NCBI GenBank assembly: GCA_949358305.1
Contig: OX442321.1
Coordinates: forward strand, 3,869,605-3,933,604
Source of the DNA: Strigamia acuminata
Taxonomy: Eukaryota; Arthropoda; Chilopoda; Geophilomorpha; Linotaeniidae
Reading direction: 5' to 3'
Length of the DNA stretch: 64,000 nucleotides
Shown: piece by piece, positions 20,708-30,602 of the stretch
How positions within the stretch are numbered: the stretch's first letter is position 1
Layout of the letters: each line of letters begins with the position of its first letter
Translations under genes and position numbers: made by a program
Notes under the pieces: generated by a model
The model's input: the letters and a program-made list of their open reading frames with translations, nothing else
The model's database searches: none
What the model was told of the DNA's origin: nothing

Positions 20708-20897
20708 TGGGGTGTTCCTCACCCCCAAACTTTCACATGTGTTGATGTTATCTTGTGAGACCACCCTACGTGGGTCACTCCTTGTAAAGTTAGGCAATAA
20801 AGCAGTTAGAGAGAAGAGCTCGATCAGCGAGCATCATTGCAAACCTGTCTCTCCATTTTCTATTCTACAAATACACTACCAAGTACACTACAAAACA
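20708..20897 (+). repeat. 3' LTR of element B
   Basis: It is a 190-bp direct repeat of 18742-18931. It is preceded by a purine tract and followed by unrelated AT-rich DNA. Confidence 0.85.
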
Positions 20898-23364
20898 CTC
20901 CATTCACCATTTTATTTCGAATTTCTAATTTTAAAATGCATGTCTTCGTAATTAAACTTGGGTGTTTGAAATTTTAAAAAAAGACTAATTTCCAAAATTG
21001 ACCTATAGGAATATTTAACACATGAATCCTATGTGTAATCTGCCGCTGAAAACGTTGGCGTCGTTATATTTCTCATTAAATTAGTTAAAAGGAAGAAATC
21101 AGCAAATTACGACGAAAATTGAACAAATGCGCATTGCAGTGAAGCCCCCACCCATCTCTTAGCAGAATTCTCTACAGAACATCATTCCGCGTTTATTCAG
21201 TTCTTGAATTGCTTGAGCGCGGAATTCTCATTACCACAACTGAACAGGCACGGAATGATCAGCCGCGGACTGAATAAGCACGGAATGGAATTCCGCGCTC
21301 ATTCATTCCACGCCAGATGACACATCAAGTAATCGACTAATCAAAGTAATCAAAGCAATCAACTAATCGCTCATTTAATGAAACCCCTTATTGTTTTAAC
21401 ATAAATATTTACAGTTGCCGTAGTTAACCTTGTTAAAACTAAATGAAAATGTTTAGCCGATACAGAAAATTAATTTATGAATAAATAATAAATGTAATAT
21501 TTAGCTACTGATATATCATTACATTTAAAATAATTGATTATACTTACATTTATCATTAATTTTAAAATATATCTAATTTTGAAAATCGGGTTTTTTTTCA
21601 AACGTGTGTAAGAGAAAATAACCTTCTGCAAAAGGTTTTAAAGATATTGGATAATATAACTTAGTTATGTTACTTACCTCACATCAGACAAGTAGACGGG
21701 AATAGAATTCAATACAACTTACTTGGAACTCACAGGGTCAATTAGATTAATTTTGACACACTGGGTAATAAAACAACCGTTGTACACATGCGCTATGGAT
21801 AATTTATCAATATGTTAATATATAGCCTGTACTTTGTGAGTTTTAATGGTCTTTACTCATTTGCAAGTTCTTAAGGAAGTGTTTGTTCACGAAGGGGTCG
21901 ATACCAATTTATGGCTTTCCCTTTTATGTTCCAACAATCATCTGGCGTTTTTATTTATTTATTTATTTATTTTAGATAAAAACCCTATTTTTTGCAGCTT
22001 AATTTTAAATTTAGAAAATTTTGTGGAAGAAATTTATTTAATTGTTTAATTTTTGTCCCTAAGGTTAGATTACAAAGTACAGTTGCTAGTTGACACTTGT
22101 TAAATTCAGTCCAATATTAATCGTAAAAGTTTGGGAATTGGAATTTCTTGCATTACTTCATGCATTGGGCACTTGTTTGTAACTCTTCCTGTGCTTTCAT
22201 CTCTTACTAGCCTCACTCCATCCCCACAACAAGCACTTGCAAACTCTCTAACCTCGCTCCATCCGCACAACGTGGACTTGCAAGTCGATGTTGTGGGGGT
22301 GGAATGAGGCAAGTAGTACTGAAAAAAAATTTGGCTTTAAATGTCTATTAATTGCTGAAAAGTTAATGTAAATTTGAACTTTTAGCTTTGTGAAGTCACA
22401 TTTACAAAGAGTGTAAATTTTCATTTTAATCAATTACTTTACAAAATTAAAAAGACATTTTACAATAAACACGCACGACTACTTTACAGTTTTTAAATTT
22501 CAAATTTGTCAGTTTTAACAATAAATTTAATTTAATTTTAATTTCTTTTTATTTTTAAAATTTTAAACTTCTAAATTTATTACAATTTATTTCAAAATAT
22601 TTACATGTAAATATTTTCATTTTTCTATGAAATTAAATCCCATAAAAATAAATTCCGTGAAATTATCAGAAAAATCTGACACATCCATAAGATATGTAGA
22701 GGATTTTGGTGATCCTAAAATAACTTTTAGTTTTATTTTATTCTATTATATAAATTAACTTTGTATATTTGGAATTTAATTAAACAATCACCAATGTTTC
22801 ACATATTTTTTACATTTCTAGAGTGGGGTAGATTCTCTACCACATTCCAATCATTTGTGGGTCAACAAAAGGGTTGACTCACCCAGAGTTGACCCACATT
22901 CTAACTCTGTAATCTCCGGGGTCCCAGGAAATGGCGCACCTGTCCAGGTGACGTCAGTTCCGGTTCTACCTTGCGAGTTGCGCGGTTGTTTTAATTACAG
23001 TGCAGGTATTTTTGGGTTAAAAACCTAACTTTTGATTAAATATCTTATTATTATTGTAGTTTTTTATTGCTCGTAACGCAAACAAACCTTGATTATGTAT
23101 TTTTCCGGTAAAAATCTGTTTGATGGTCAAGTAGAGATTTCGGAGGTGCGGACCACGTGGTCAAGGAGCCTCATTTCATCACCATATCATTTTGTCACCA
23201 TATCATTTCGTCGCCATGTCATTGTTCTGGCATTTTGCCGCCATTTATATAGAACACGCCAATGCGTAACGTCGTATAGACGTGTGCCGAAACGTTGTAG
23301 TGACGTTTCAGTTCTTCAGGTATATAGGTAGCCTGAAGTTGAAGTGTTTATTAATTATCCTAAG
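20898..23364. other. AT-rich DNA without recognisable genes
   Basis: I see no credible coding region. Features noticed are an ATTT microsatellite (about 21949-21976), a cluster of CGGAAT and GGAATTCCGC palindromic words around 21180-21310, and an inverted repeat GTGGGTCAAC ... GTTGACCCAC around 22858-22892. ATCATTTCGTCGCC-like words at 23175-23220 resemble the minisatellite at 24781. Confidence 0.5.
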
Positions 23365-24418
23365 TAGGGTTGCACCGAATATTAAAAAAGCCGAATAACC
23401 GAATACCGAATAATAAAAAATAATCAGTGTTGGGCACGGTACTTCCAACACATACCGCGGTACCGGTACCGGTACTTGCGCCAACGGAGAAATATACCGC
23501 GGTACCGGTACCGGTACTTGCGTCGACGGAGAAATGTACCGCGGTACCGGTACCGGTACTTGCGGCGACGGAGAAATGTACCGCGGTCCCGGTACAGTAC
23601 CGGTACCGCGAGAGTACCGCAAATTCACGGTACCGGTACTGCATGGCGCTAAAAGTACCGCGGTACAAATACCCGGTACTTGCTATTTCCACAAAAAGTA
23701 CCGCGGTACCGGTACCGGTACCCGTGGCATCCTAAAAAAGTAACGCGGTACAGGCCTGCGGTACAGTACCGGTACCGGCGGTACTGTACCGCCGGTACCG
23801 GTACTGTACCGTGCCCAACACTGAAAATAATACACATTTGCGGTGAAAAAAGTTATTTTATGGTGGGAGAAGTTAGTTTATTGTGGAAAAGTGTTTTTTC
23901 ATTGTAGAAAAAAACCATTTTATGTCATTGTTATGTTTAAAAAGTAAAATTTGCTATAAAAATTCAGTTAAAAATCACAAATGTAAAAATGGCTTTTTAA
24001 ATGTAAAAACCACAATTTTGATGTAAAAATGACATTTTAATGTAAAAATGACATTTTAATGTAAAAATGACATTTTAAATGTAAAAACGTTACTTTTTCA
24101 CCGCAAAAATGACTTTTTCCCCACATAATGATTTTGTAAAGCCAAAATTAAAATTATTTTTCCAAAATTGCTTTTTTTATCGAAAATATAAAGTTTTCTG
24201 AAGAAACGCAATTTATATAGTAGAAACTACGTAACATAATCAGTATTTGTCCTAAAAAGGCAAAACTTTCCATTGAAATGTGCAAGTTATTCTAATTTTC
24301 TAATTTTTATGTATTCGGCCGAATATCAGGTTGATATTCGGCCGAATACTTAATATTCGGTGTTTTGGCCGAATAGGCAGATTAACCGAATATAAACCGA
24401 ATATTCGGTGCACCCCTA
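23365..24418. mobile_element. hAT-type MITE (outer), with a nested MITE
   Basis: The terminal inverted repeats are TAGGG(T/G)TGCACCGAATATT, and the 8-bp duplication ATCCTAAG flanks the element (23357-23364 and 24419-24426). The interior is AT-rich with ATTCGG words and no transposase. Without the nested 399-bp insertion and its duplication it is 647 bp. The 8-bp duplication and end sequence fit the hAT superfamily. Confidence 0.85.
23425..23823. mobile_element. hAT-type MITE (inner) built from GGTACC-rich repeats
   Basis: It has perfect 18-bp inverted ends, CAGTGTTGGGCACGGTAC, and an 8-bp duplication AAAATAAT (23417-23424 and 23824-23831). The 399-bp body is almost wholly made of variants of a 40-bp unit containing CCGCGGTACCGGTACCGGTAC. 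The repeats are self-complementary, so either strand can fold extensively. ORFs crossing it on both strands are by-products. Confidence 0.85.
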
Positions 24419-24439
24419 ATCCTAAGTAATCCTTATGGA

Positions 24440-24746
24440 AAATCCCCACCCACGTTGGTGGAGTTCATATGTGGTTTATAGACAGAATCAGCCGCGTACA
24501 ACTAATGCTGTTGAATCATGGCATTTTAGATTTAATACACTAATTGGAGTCAAACGCATTGGTTTATTTTGAATGTTTGTTGTGCTTCAGCGAGAGCAGG
24601 CTGATACCGAGATCGCCATCGAAAAGGTCAGACGTAGAATTCCACGGCCAAAGAGGCCAAACTACTGGATCTGATGGCAGATAGGCTGGACATGTCTGCT
24701 TTAGACTTCATTCTTGGCATTGCACACATTTACAAATTTTCTTAAA
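24440..24746 (+). pseudogene. MULE-type transposase C-terminal remnant
   Basis: Three frames in order read PRWWSSYVVYRQNQPRTTNA then VESWHFRF, LQREQADTEIAIEKVRR, and LMADRLDMSALDFILG. The pattern of a W, an (R/T)TNxVExWH box, then a (L)QxEQxxxExxI helix is what I know from the C-terminal part of MULE transposases and host genes derived from them. Two frameshifts and a stop break it. The outer MITE is inserted just upstream of the first piece. Confidence 0.5.
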
Positions 24747-24780
24747 GTTATAATAAAAAATTCAGTTTTTTAATCGTATC

Positions 24781-25010
24781 ATTTCGTTTTTTAATCCCAT
24801 TACTTCGCCGTATCATTTCGTCGCCCTTCTGTTTGGTTTGGGTTGTTTTGGTTGTTCAACCATATCATTTCGTCGCCCTTTTTCGTTTTGGGTGTCATTT
24901 CGTCGGCCTTTTTCGTTTTGGGTGTCATTTCGTCGCCCTTTTTCGTTTTGGGTGTCATTTCGTTGCCCTTTTTCGTTTTGGGTGTCATTTCGTCGCCCTT
25001 TTAGACTTCT
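24781..25010 (+). repeat. 30-bp minisatellite, TTCGTTTTGGGTGTCATTTCGTCGCCCTT unit
   Basis: Four to five head-to-tail copies of the unit occupy about 24860-25005, with looser copies before them. On the minus strand each unit reads MTPKTKKGDE, giving a spurious repetitive ORF. The same unit recurs at 38366-38425. A short CCGT microsatellite follows at 25046-25066. Confidence 0.85.
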
Positions 25011-25206
25011 AAATCTATGCTTAGAAAGTCTAATGAAATGGCTCTGTCCGTCCGTCCGTCCGTCGTCAACGATTCCGCAAAAACTATAGCAGCTAGAGCG
25101 AAACGGACAACGGCATTAAATCGAGCATACCTATATTAGTATCCTAAGGTGTAATCAGATTTCTCCGACCTCCGGTTGAATTAATAAACCGGTTTTAGTG
25201 CACTAT

Positions 25207-25514
25207 TAGCGGTGTATTTCATGAAAATTACGGAAATGACATCATCATGACAACGTCATTTCCGTAATTTTCATGGAATAAACTTGGGACAGACGGAAAA
25301 CAGAAAGCGAGAAACGGGAAATTATAACGACGGAAATCCGAAGGTAGTGAAACGTTCGTTGTACCCGATTGGTTTACATCCCGGCGCCGGCGTATTACGC
25401 GCATTTGGCGGCGTTCTGGGCGAAGAAGCTTTTGAATGATTTAATTGCAAAATTGGTTGTTTTATGTCATTAATTTTTTTTCTTATTTTTTTTAATTAGT
25501 GGCAGGGTTTAGAA
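25207..25514 (+). repeat. Satellite unit 1, left part (split by the Copia element)
   Basis: It starts AGCGGTGTATTTCATG and matches unit 2 (30141-30490) to TTAGAA, where the Copia element begins. The rest of the unit lies at 30097-30140. Near its start is a dyad, CCATGAAAATTACGGAAATGAC-like arms around a 10-14 bp centre. The duplication TAGAA flanks the Copia insertion. Confidence 0.85.
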
Positions 25515-25695
25515 TGTGAGTTTGGGCAATAAAGCAATAAAACACAATTAGGAACTTCAAGACCGCGAGCGGTCAGGTTTACTACATGAGTCTACAAAGC
25601 ATGAGTTACAAAACAATAAACGAAACTAATATGACGTGCGATGACGCGCAATTTCCTGTTGTTGATACATTAAACACTGATTGGTTATACTAACA
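25515..25695 (-). repeat. 3' LTR of the Copia element
   Basis: It is a 181-bp direct repeat of 29911-30091 with no difference noticed. It is preceded on the minus strand by the polypurine tract. Confidence 0.95.
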
Positions 25696-25728
25696 TTCTC
25701 CCACTTGTTTAATGCACATAAAAATCAC

Positions 25729-27795
25729 TCAATAATCAAAAAGTCCAAGTCTCTCATTAGAAGTCTTCAACTGCTGCCCCTGCAGAGGTTTTGTCTGACC
25801 GTCTGCCACCATCTCCGCACTGGGCAGGTACTGAAACTCAATTTGTTTACTGGCAACTTCGTTCTTTAAGAACATGAATCTCAAATCGATGTGTTTTGTG
25901 CGCTGATGCATCTGCTCGTCATCCGCGATTCCTTCAGCTGCCTGATTGTCGCAATAAATTTTAATTCGGTCCACTTTTAATTCGTTGAAGCCAATTTCGT
26001 TGATTAAAGACTTCAACCATTTTCCCTCTCGCGCGGCTTCGCACATGCCGATGTATTCCGCTTCACATGATGACAATGCGACGATATTTTGCTTTAACGA
26101 CCGCCATGACACTGCTCCGTTTCCTAGGGTGAAAACATGGCCGCTTATCGACTTCCTGTCGTCCGTCCCATTGTTGTGGTTTGAGTCGGAATATCCAAAT
26201 AGTCCTTGAAGCTGTCGATCATAACACAAACGCAAACCCTTCATGCCCTGCAAATATCTTAGCACTCGCTTTGCCATCTTCCAATGGTGTTTAGTCGCGC
26301 ACGAATTAAAACGACTCAGGAAATGTACGCTGAATGCCAAATCTGGTCTCGTGCCTTGCACCAGGAACATTAATGAGCCTATGACGCTTTGGAATGGGTG
26401 ATTGGTTAGAGCATCATCCTTTTTGTTTAATGCGTCCTTCCATTCTGGTCCCATCGGGGATTTTGCTGGTTTGCATTTAGGCATGCCAAAACGTTCTAAA
26501 ATTTCTTCCACATAGTCGCGTTGGCTGAGCATTATTTTCCCTGTTTCTGCGTCTTTTTCAATCTGTATGCCGAGGATTTTCTTCGGCTCTCCTAAATCCC
26601 TAATGTTAAATTTTGATGTTAGCTTTTTTAAACAATAGTCCATTAGTTCGTCATTCGAGGCCAACACCAACATGTCATCAACATAAATTCCGATGATAAT
26701 TATCCCTCCTTTTCTTCGGCATATAAAAATGCAAACATCTGACCTCAGTCTTATGTAAGCCATTATTTCGAGTTCTTCTTTTAATTTTAAATACCAGTTG
26801 CGACCGCTCTGTTTAAGTCCATAAATTGCCTTCAATAATTTGCATATTTGTCCTGGTCTAAAAAATTCTTCTAGCCCTTGTGGGATTCGCATGAAAATTT
26901 CTTCTTCCAGCTTCCCGTGTAAATATGCAGTTCTAACATCCAATTGTCTCATTATCAAGTTTAACATGTGTCCAATCACGATTAAAACTCTCAAGCTGGT
27001 CAATCTCAAAACTGGTGAGTAGGTCTGCTCGTAGTCAATGCCGGGTCGTTGGCTACTTCCCTGGGCTACCAATCTGGCCTTGTAAATCTTGTCTTGTTTG
27101 GTCCCTTTAGTTTTGAAAACCCACTTAGATTTTATGATTTTCATTCCGGGTTTTTCTTTGACAATTTCCCATGTCCCCATTAAGTCATGTGATTCCAATT
27201 CAGCTCTCATTGCATATTCCCAATCTTCTCTTTCATCTGACAGCAAACTTTCTTCATATGTTGTTGGTATTTTTGGCTCTGACACCTTGCTGCAGTAAGA
27301 TTTCTTGTTTGGATCAATTTGTAGTCGCTCTGTTTCCTTTCTATTTTTTGTTGACCATCTTTCTCCCACTCGACTCAAATTGTCTGCATTTTCTCCCACT
27401 GAACTTGGATTGTTTTGGTTTCCCCCTACTGCCCCGGGCGATTCTTCTCTCTCGTCGTCGGACTTCGCACTAATGGAGTCTGAGTCTGTGCCACTGTTGG
27501 GGGTTTGGTAATCGAGGGCATCGTCCTCTTCCCCTTCGTCTGACTCTTCGGCCTCAGGGGGTTGACTATTTTGTCCCTTTTCCGGTATTGTGTAACAAAT
27601 TTCTGCATATTTGTTTTCTTCTTCTTCAAAATCTTCATTGCAAAATTTGTCTTCAAAGAAAACGACATCTCTTTGTGGGATAACTTTTTGAGTTGTAATG
27701 TCATAAAATAAATATGCTTTTCTGTCTTCATTATAACCAATGAAAATTGCTGAATTTGTTTTTTCGTCCATTTTACTTCTCATTTGTGGTGGGGT
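25729..27795 (-). pseudogene. pol: Copia pol, 3' part: integrase end, RT and RNase H
   Basis: This is the continuation of the Copia polyprotein after the TAG at 27796-27798, in the same frame. It begins inside the integrase C-terminal region (IFIGYNEDRKAYLFYD) and passes through an acidic linker. RT follows, with WVFKTKGTKQD, the catalytic QLDVRTAYLHG and YVDDM, and then RNase H with the Copia-typical YSDSNHN, SSCEAEYIG and DNQAAEG segments. The frame is open to its natural end next to the 3' LTR. An ATG at 27783 may be fortuitous; no separate ORF is expected here in Copia elements. Confidence 0.9.
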
Positions 27796-29781
27796 CTAAA
27801 TTTCTGCCATACATCCGAACACTTTGAAGTATTTCACTGATGTTTTTCTTCCATTCCAAATTTCCCACGGTATTTTGTCATTTGCTCGAGCGCAAATGCA
27901 TCTATTTCGCACGTAGACCGCCGTTCGCACTGCTTCGCCCCAAAATTTCGCCGGCAATTTTGCCTCGCTTATCATCGTTCGGGCAGCTTCGACGATGGTC
28001 CTGTTCATTCGTTCAGCCGTTCCGTTTTGCTGCGGGCTATGTGGAACGGTCTTTTCATGGTGGATCCCTTTCGACTCCAGAAAATTTTTCATTTTTGCAT
28101 TAACGAATTCTCCGCCGTTGTCGGATCTGATTCTTTTCACTGTTCGGTCTGTGGCATTTTCGATTCGTTTTACGAGTTTGATAAATTCCTCGGTCACCTC
28201 CGATTTGTACCTGAGAAAAATAGCAAAAACATAATTAGAAAAATCATCAACTATACAAAAAATGTATTTGTTGCCGGCCAACGTCTCGACCGGAAACGGC
28301 CCACACAAATCCATATGCAATAATTCTAATATTGCCCCAGACGCCTTTGTGGCGACTCGTTTGAACGGCTTGCGGCAATATTTCCCTTTGACACAATTAA
28401 TGCATTTTTCTTCATTTTGTGTGTCGATTTTGAGTCCGTTTATGTTCATTTTGGCCATTTTTGCAATTGCAGAACTGTTAATGTGTGCCATTCTTCGATG
28501 CCATAGTTGTGATGAATTGTTTGTGTTTGGCTTGACCGTCGCCACCGCATTTACGTGGTCTTCTGAGTGGACAGGGGTGACATCTAATAAGTACTGCTCC
28601 CCTTTTACGACTCCTCGCAAAATCAAGTCCTTGCCTTTGTAAACGTGACACTCTTTTCCTCCTTGAGGCATCCAGATGTCGGATCCATTTTTTGACAGTT
28701 TGTAGCAAGAAATGAGGTTGTCGGTGAAACTTGGAACTGCTAACACATCTTTTAGGGTCACAAAATGGTGGTCTCCGTCCATGTTGACTTTCAATGTCAG
28801 TTCTCCCACCGCCTCCACTTGTCGAGGTCGTCCGTCCGCCACATCAACGAAACGGTTTGTTTGTAAAATTGCATTTGACAGGTAACTTGCACTTTTTACA
28901 ATGTGTGATGTTGTTGCCGAATCTAATTGCCATTTCTCGGTGGTGTCGTCGTCAAACTCATCTGTGACGCACGCTGCATAGTGTTTTCCACTTTTGCTGT
29001 TGCCTGGGTTATTTTTGGGCTTGTCTTCGCTTTTGTTGTTTTGCTTTGTTGGCTTCTTATTTGCGTTTTCGGGTTTGCTCCAACAATCACGAGCAAAATG
29101 GCCCATTTTTCCGCATTCGAAACACTTTTTGTCCTTTTTTGAGGAATATTTACGAAAATCTTTAACACGTGCGGCGCTCTCTGCTCCCTGCTCTCGGTCC
29201 TCGTCTTTGTTCCTCAATTCGGCTTGAATTAGGGCGTAACGCACACGGGCCGTGGTCAGTTGATTAGGGGCAATTGCATCGAAACTTGCTTGCACCTCAT
29301 TGAATTTCCTTGGAATTCCTCTCAATGCATGGCAGGCCACTTCAGCATCTGTAATGGCGTCGCCCAGTTGACGTAATTTTTCCGCCATGCCTGACACCTT
29401 TGTCATGAAGCTCATGGCGTCCTCAGTTTTCAGCCATTTTATATTTGTTATTTCTGACCTTAAAGTTATTTTTTGGTCCTCCACATCCCCACGATGGATG
29501 GTTTCCAACTCGTCCCATGCTTGTTTGGCTGTTACTTTGTTCATTACAAATGCCAACTGGTCGGAGGAAAGTGCCTGAGCAATGGCGTCCAATGCTTTTC
29601 CATCCTTCTCGTTCCACGCGTCTACGACTGCGGCTGCTGCCCCTGCTGCTGGGGGGTCATTTTCGATCACAGTCCACAGTGTACGTGATTTGAGATGTAT
29701 CTGCATCCTAAAACGCCATGTTGGGTAGTTTTTGTGGTCTAACTTCTCCAGTTGAGTATAAACAGTCTTTTCGGCGGCCAT
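27796..29781 (-). pseudogene. gag-pol: Copia gag, protease and integrase core, ending at a premature TAG
   Basis: The true ATG (MAAEKTVY) is at 29779-29781. The gag region shows the Copia pattern (NYPTWRFRMQIHL; AKQAWDELETIHRG) with one CCHC knuckle CFECGKMGHFARDC near residue 220. Protease has LDSATTSHI near 285. The pre-integrase zinc finger (WHRRMAHIN, CINC) and the integrase core with HMDLCGP, RSDNGGEF and the Glu in GTAERMN follow. The TAG falls soon after KVFGC, a region normally translated through into RT. A CAG to TAG change would explain it. Apart from that the frame is intact. Confidence 0.9.
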
Positions 29782-29890
29782 TTTGATTACTCTCGATTTT
29801 TGATCGGCACCTTGTCCTTTTCAAAATCTCTTCAAAATTGACTCACGCGCACTGTTTGTTTTCACTGGACAGTTTTACTGCTTCTCCTCT

Positions 29891-29908
29891 CGTGCTGAAC
29901 CGATAACC
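29891..29908 (-). other. Primer binding site of the Copia element (half-tRNA type, tentative)
   Basis: Two bases after the 5' LTR the minus strand reads GGTTATCGGTTCAGCACG. This resembles the complement of the anticodon arm of initiator tRNA-Met rather than any tRNA 3' end, with three mismatches to the remembered sequence. Drosophila copia is known to prime from an internal piece of that tRNA. Its position next to the LTR supports a primer role. Confidence 0.5.
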
Positions 29909-29910
29909 TT

Positions 29911-30091
29911 TGTGAGTTTGGGCAATAAAGCAATAAAACACAATTAGGAACTTCAAGACCGCGAGCGGTCAGGTTTACTACATGAGTCTACAAAGCATGA
30001 GTTACAAAACAATAAACGAAACTAATATGACGTGCGATGACGCGCAATTTCCTGTTGTTGATACATTAAACACTGATTGGTTATACTAACA
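29911..30091 (-). repeat. 5' LTR of the Copia element
   Basis: It is a 181-bp direct repeat of 25515-25695, followed on the right by the TAGAA duplication. Confidence 0.95.
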
Positions 30092-30096
30092 TAGAA

Positions 30097-30140
30097 GTCT
30101 CATAAGTAATGCTTCCCTGCATTACAAATGTTTACTTGTT
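30097..30140 (+). repeat. Satellite unit 1, right part
   Basis: These 44 bp (ending CAAATGTTTACTTGTT) complete the unit interrupted at 25514. Together the two parts give about 352 bp, the length of unit 2. Confidence 0.8.
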
Positions 30141-30490
30141 AGCGGTGTATTTCATGAAAATTACGGAAATGACGTCATCATGACGACGTCATTTCCGTAA
30201 TTTTCATGGAATAGACTTGGAACAGACGGCAAACGGAAAACGAGAAACGGGAATTTATAACGACGAAAATGCGAAGGTAGTGAAACGTTCGTTGTACGCG
30301 ATTGGTTTACATCCCGGCGCCGGCGTATTGCGCGCATTTGGGGGCGTTCTGGGCGAAGAAGCTTTTGAATGATTTAATTGCAAAATTGGTTGTTTTGTGT
30401 CATTAATTTATTATTATTTTTTTTTAATTAGAGGCAGGGTTTAGAAGTCTCAAATGTAATGCTTCCCTGCATTACAAATGTTTACTTGTT
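30141..30490 (+). repeat. Satellite unit 2, intact, 350 bp
   Basis: It follows unit 1 head to tail. It contains the dyad ATTTCATGAAAATTACGG with its complement at about 30148-30210, with GACGTCATCATGACGACGTC at the centre. It differs from unit 1 by scattered substitutions. Element C begins 3 bp after it. Confidence 0.85.
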
Positions 30491-30493
30491 TCG

Positions 30494-30602
30494 TTTACCA
30501 TCTTTGCCCTGGAGATGGGAAATAAAACACAGGAAACCAGTTGGGCCAAAACTTCATCCTCCACTCTTCTAAACAGAGTAGATTTATTTGTCAGTAACCT
30601 GA
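30494..30602 (-). repeat. 3' terminal direct repeat (short LTR) of element C
   Basis: It matches 38130-38238 with no difference noticed. The integrase frame runs into it and stops at 30584. AATAAA occurs on the plus strand only by chance. Confidence 0.8.

Larger units (their letters stand above)
18742..20897 (+). mobile_element. Non-autonomous gag-only LTR element B (Gypsy, Mag-like gag)
   Basis: Two 190-bp direct repeats with TG and CA ends (18742-18931 and 20708-20897, two differences noticed) flank a primer binding site, one gag ORF, a 29-bp tandem array and a purine tract (AATTGAGGGGACAT) next to the 3' LTR. There is no protease, RT, RNase H or integrase. The whole element is 2156 bp. 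No target-site duplication is visible at the two outer edges. It is probably a deletion derivative mobilised by an autonomous relative. Confidence 0.85.
25515..30091 (-). mobile_element. Copia LTR retrotransposon, 4.6 kb
   Basis: The LTRs of 181 bp (25515-25695 and 29911-30091) look identical, begin TG and end CA, and are flanked by TAGAA (25510-25514 and 30092-30096). Coding is on the minus strand in the Copia order gag, protease, integrase, RT, RNase H. One long frame spans 25729-29781, broken by a single TAG at 27796-27798. A purine tract (GTGGGAGAA) abuts the 3' LTR. The identical LTRs indicate a recent insertion. Confidence 0.95.

Noticed and set aside
18742-20897. Target-site duplication for element B
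   Set aside because: The outer flanks (GTTCAC on the left and CTCCAT on the right) do not match in register, so none is claimed.
22106-22433. Short minus-strand ORFs
   Set aside because: They occur in AT-rich DNA with no homology, splice context or codon pattern.
23308-23837. Several overlapping ORFs with GTGT and VPVPRY repeats
   Set aside because: They follow the GGTACC-rich minisatellite of the inner MITE in six frames.
24800-24988. ORF with repeated MTPKTKKGDE
   Set aside because: The repeat comes from the 30-bp minisatellite being a multiple of three; no start context, domain or splice support.
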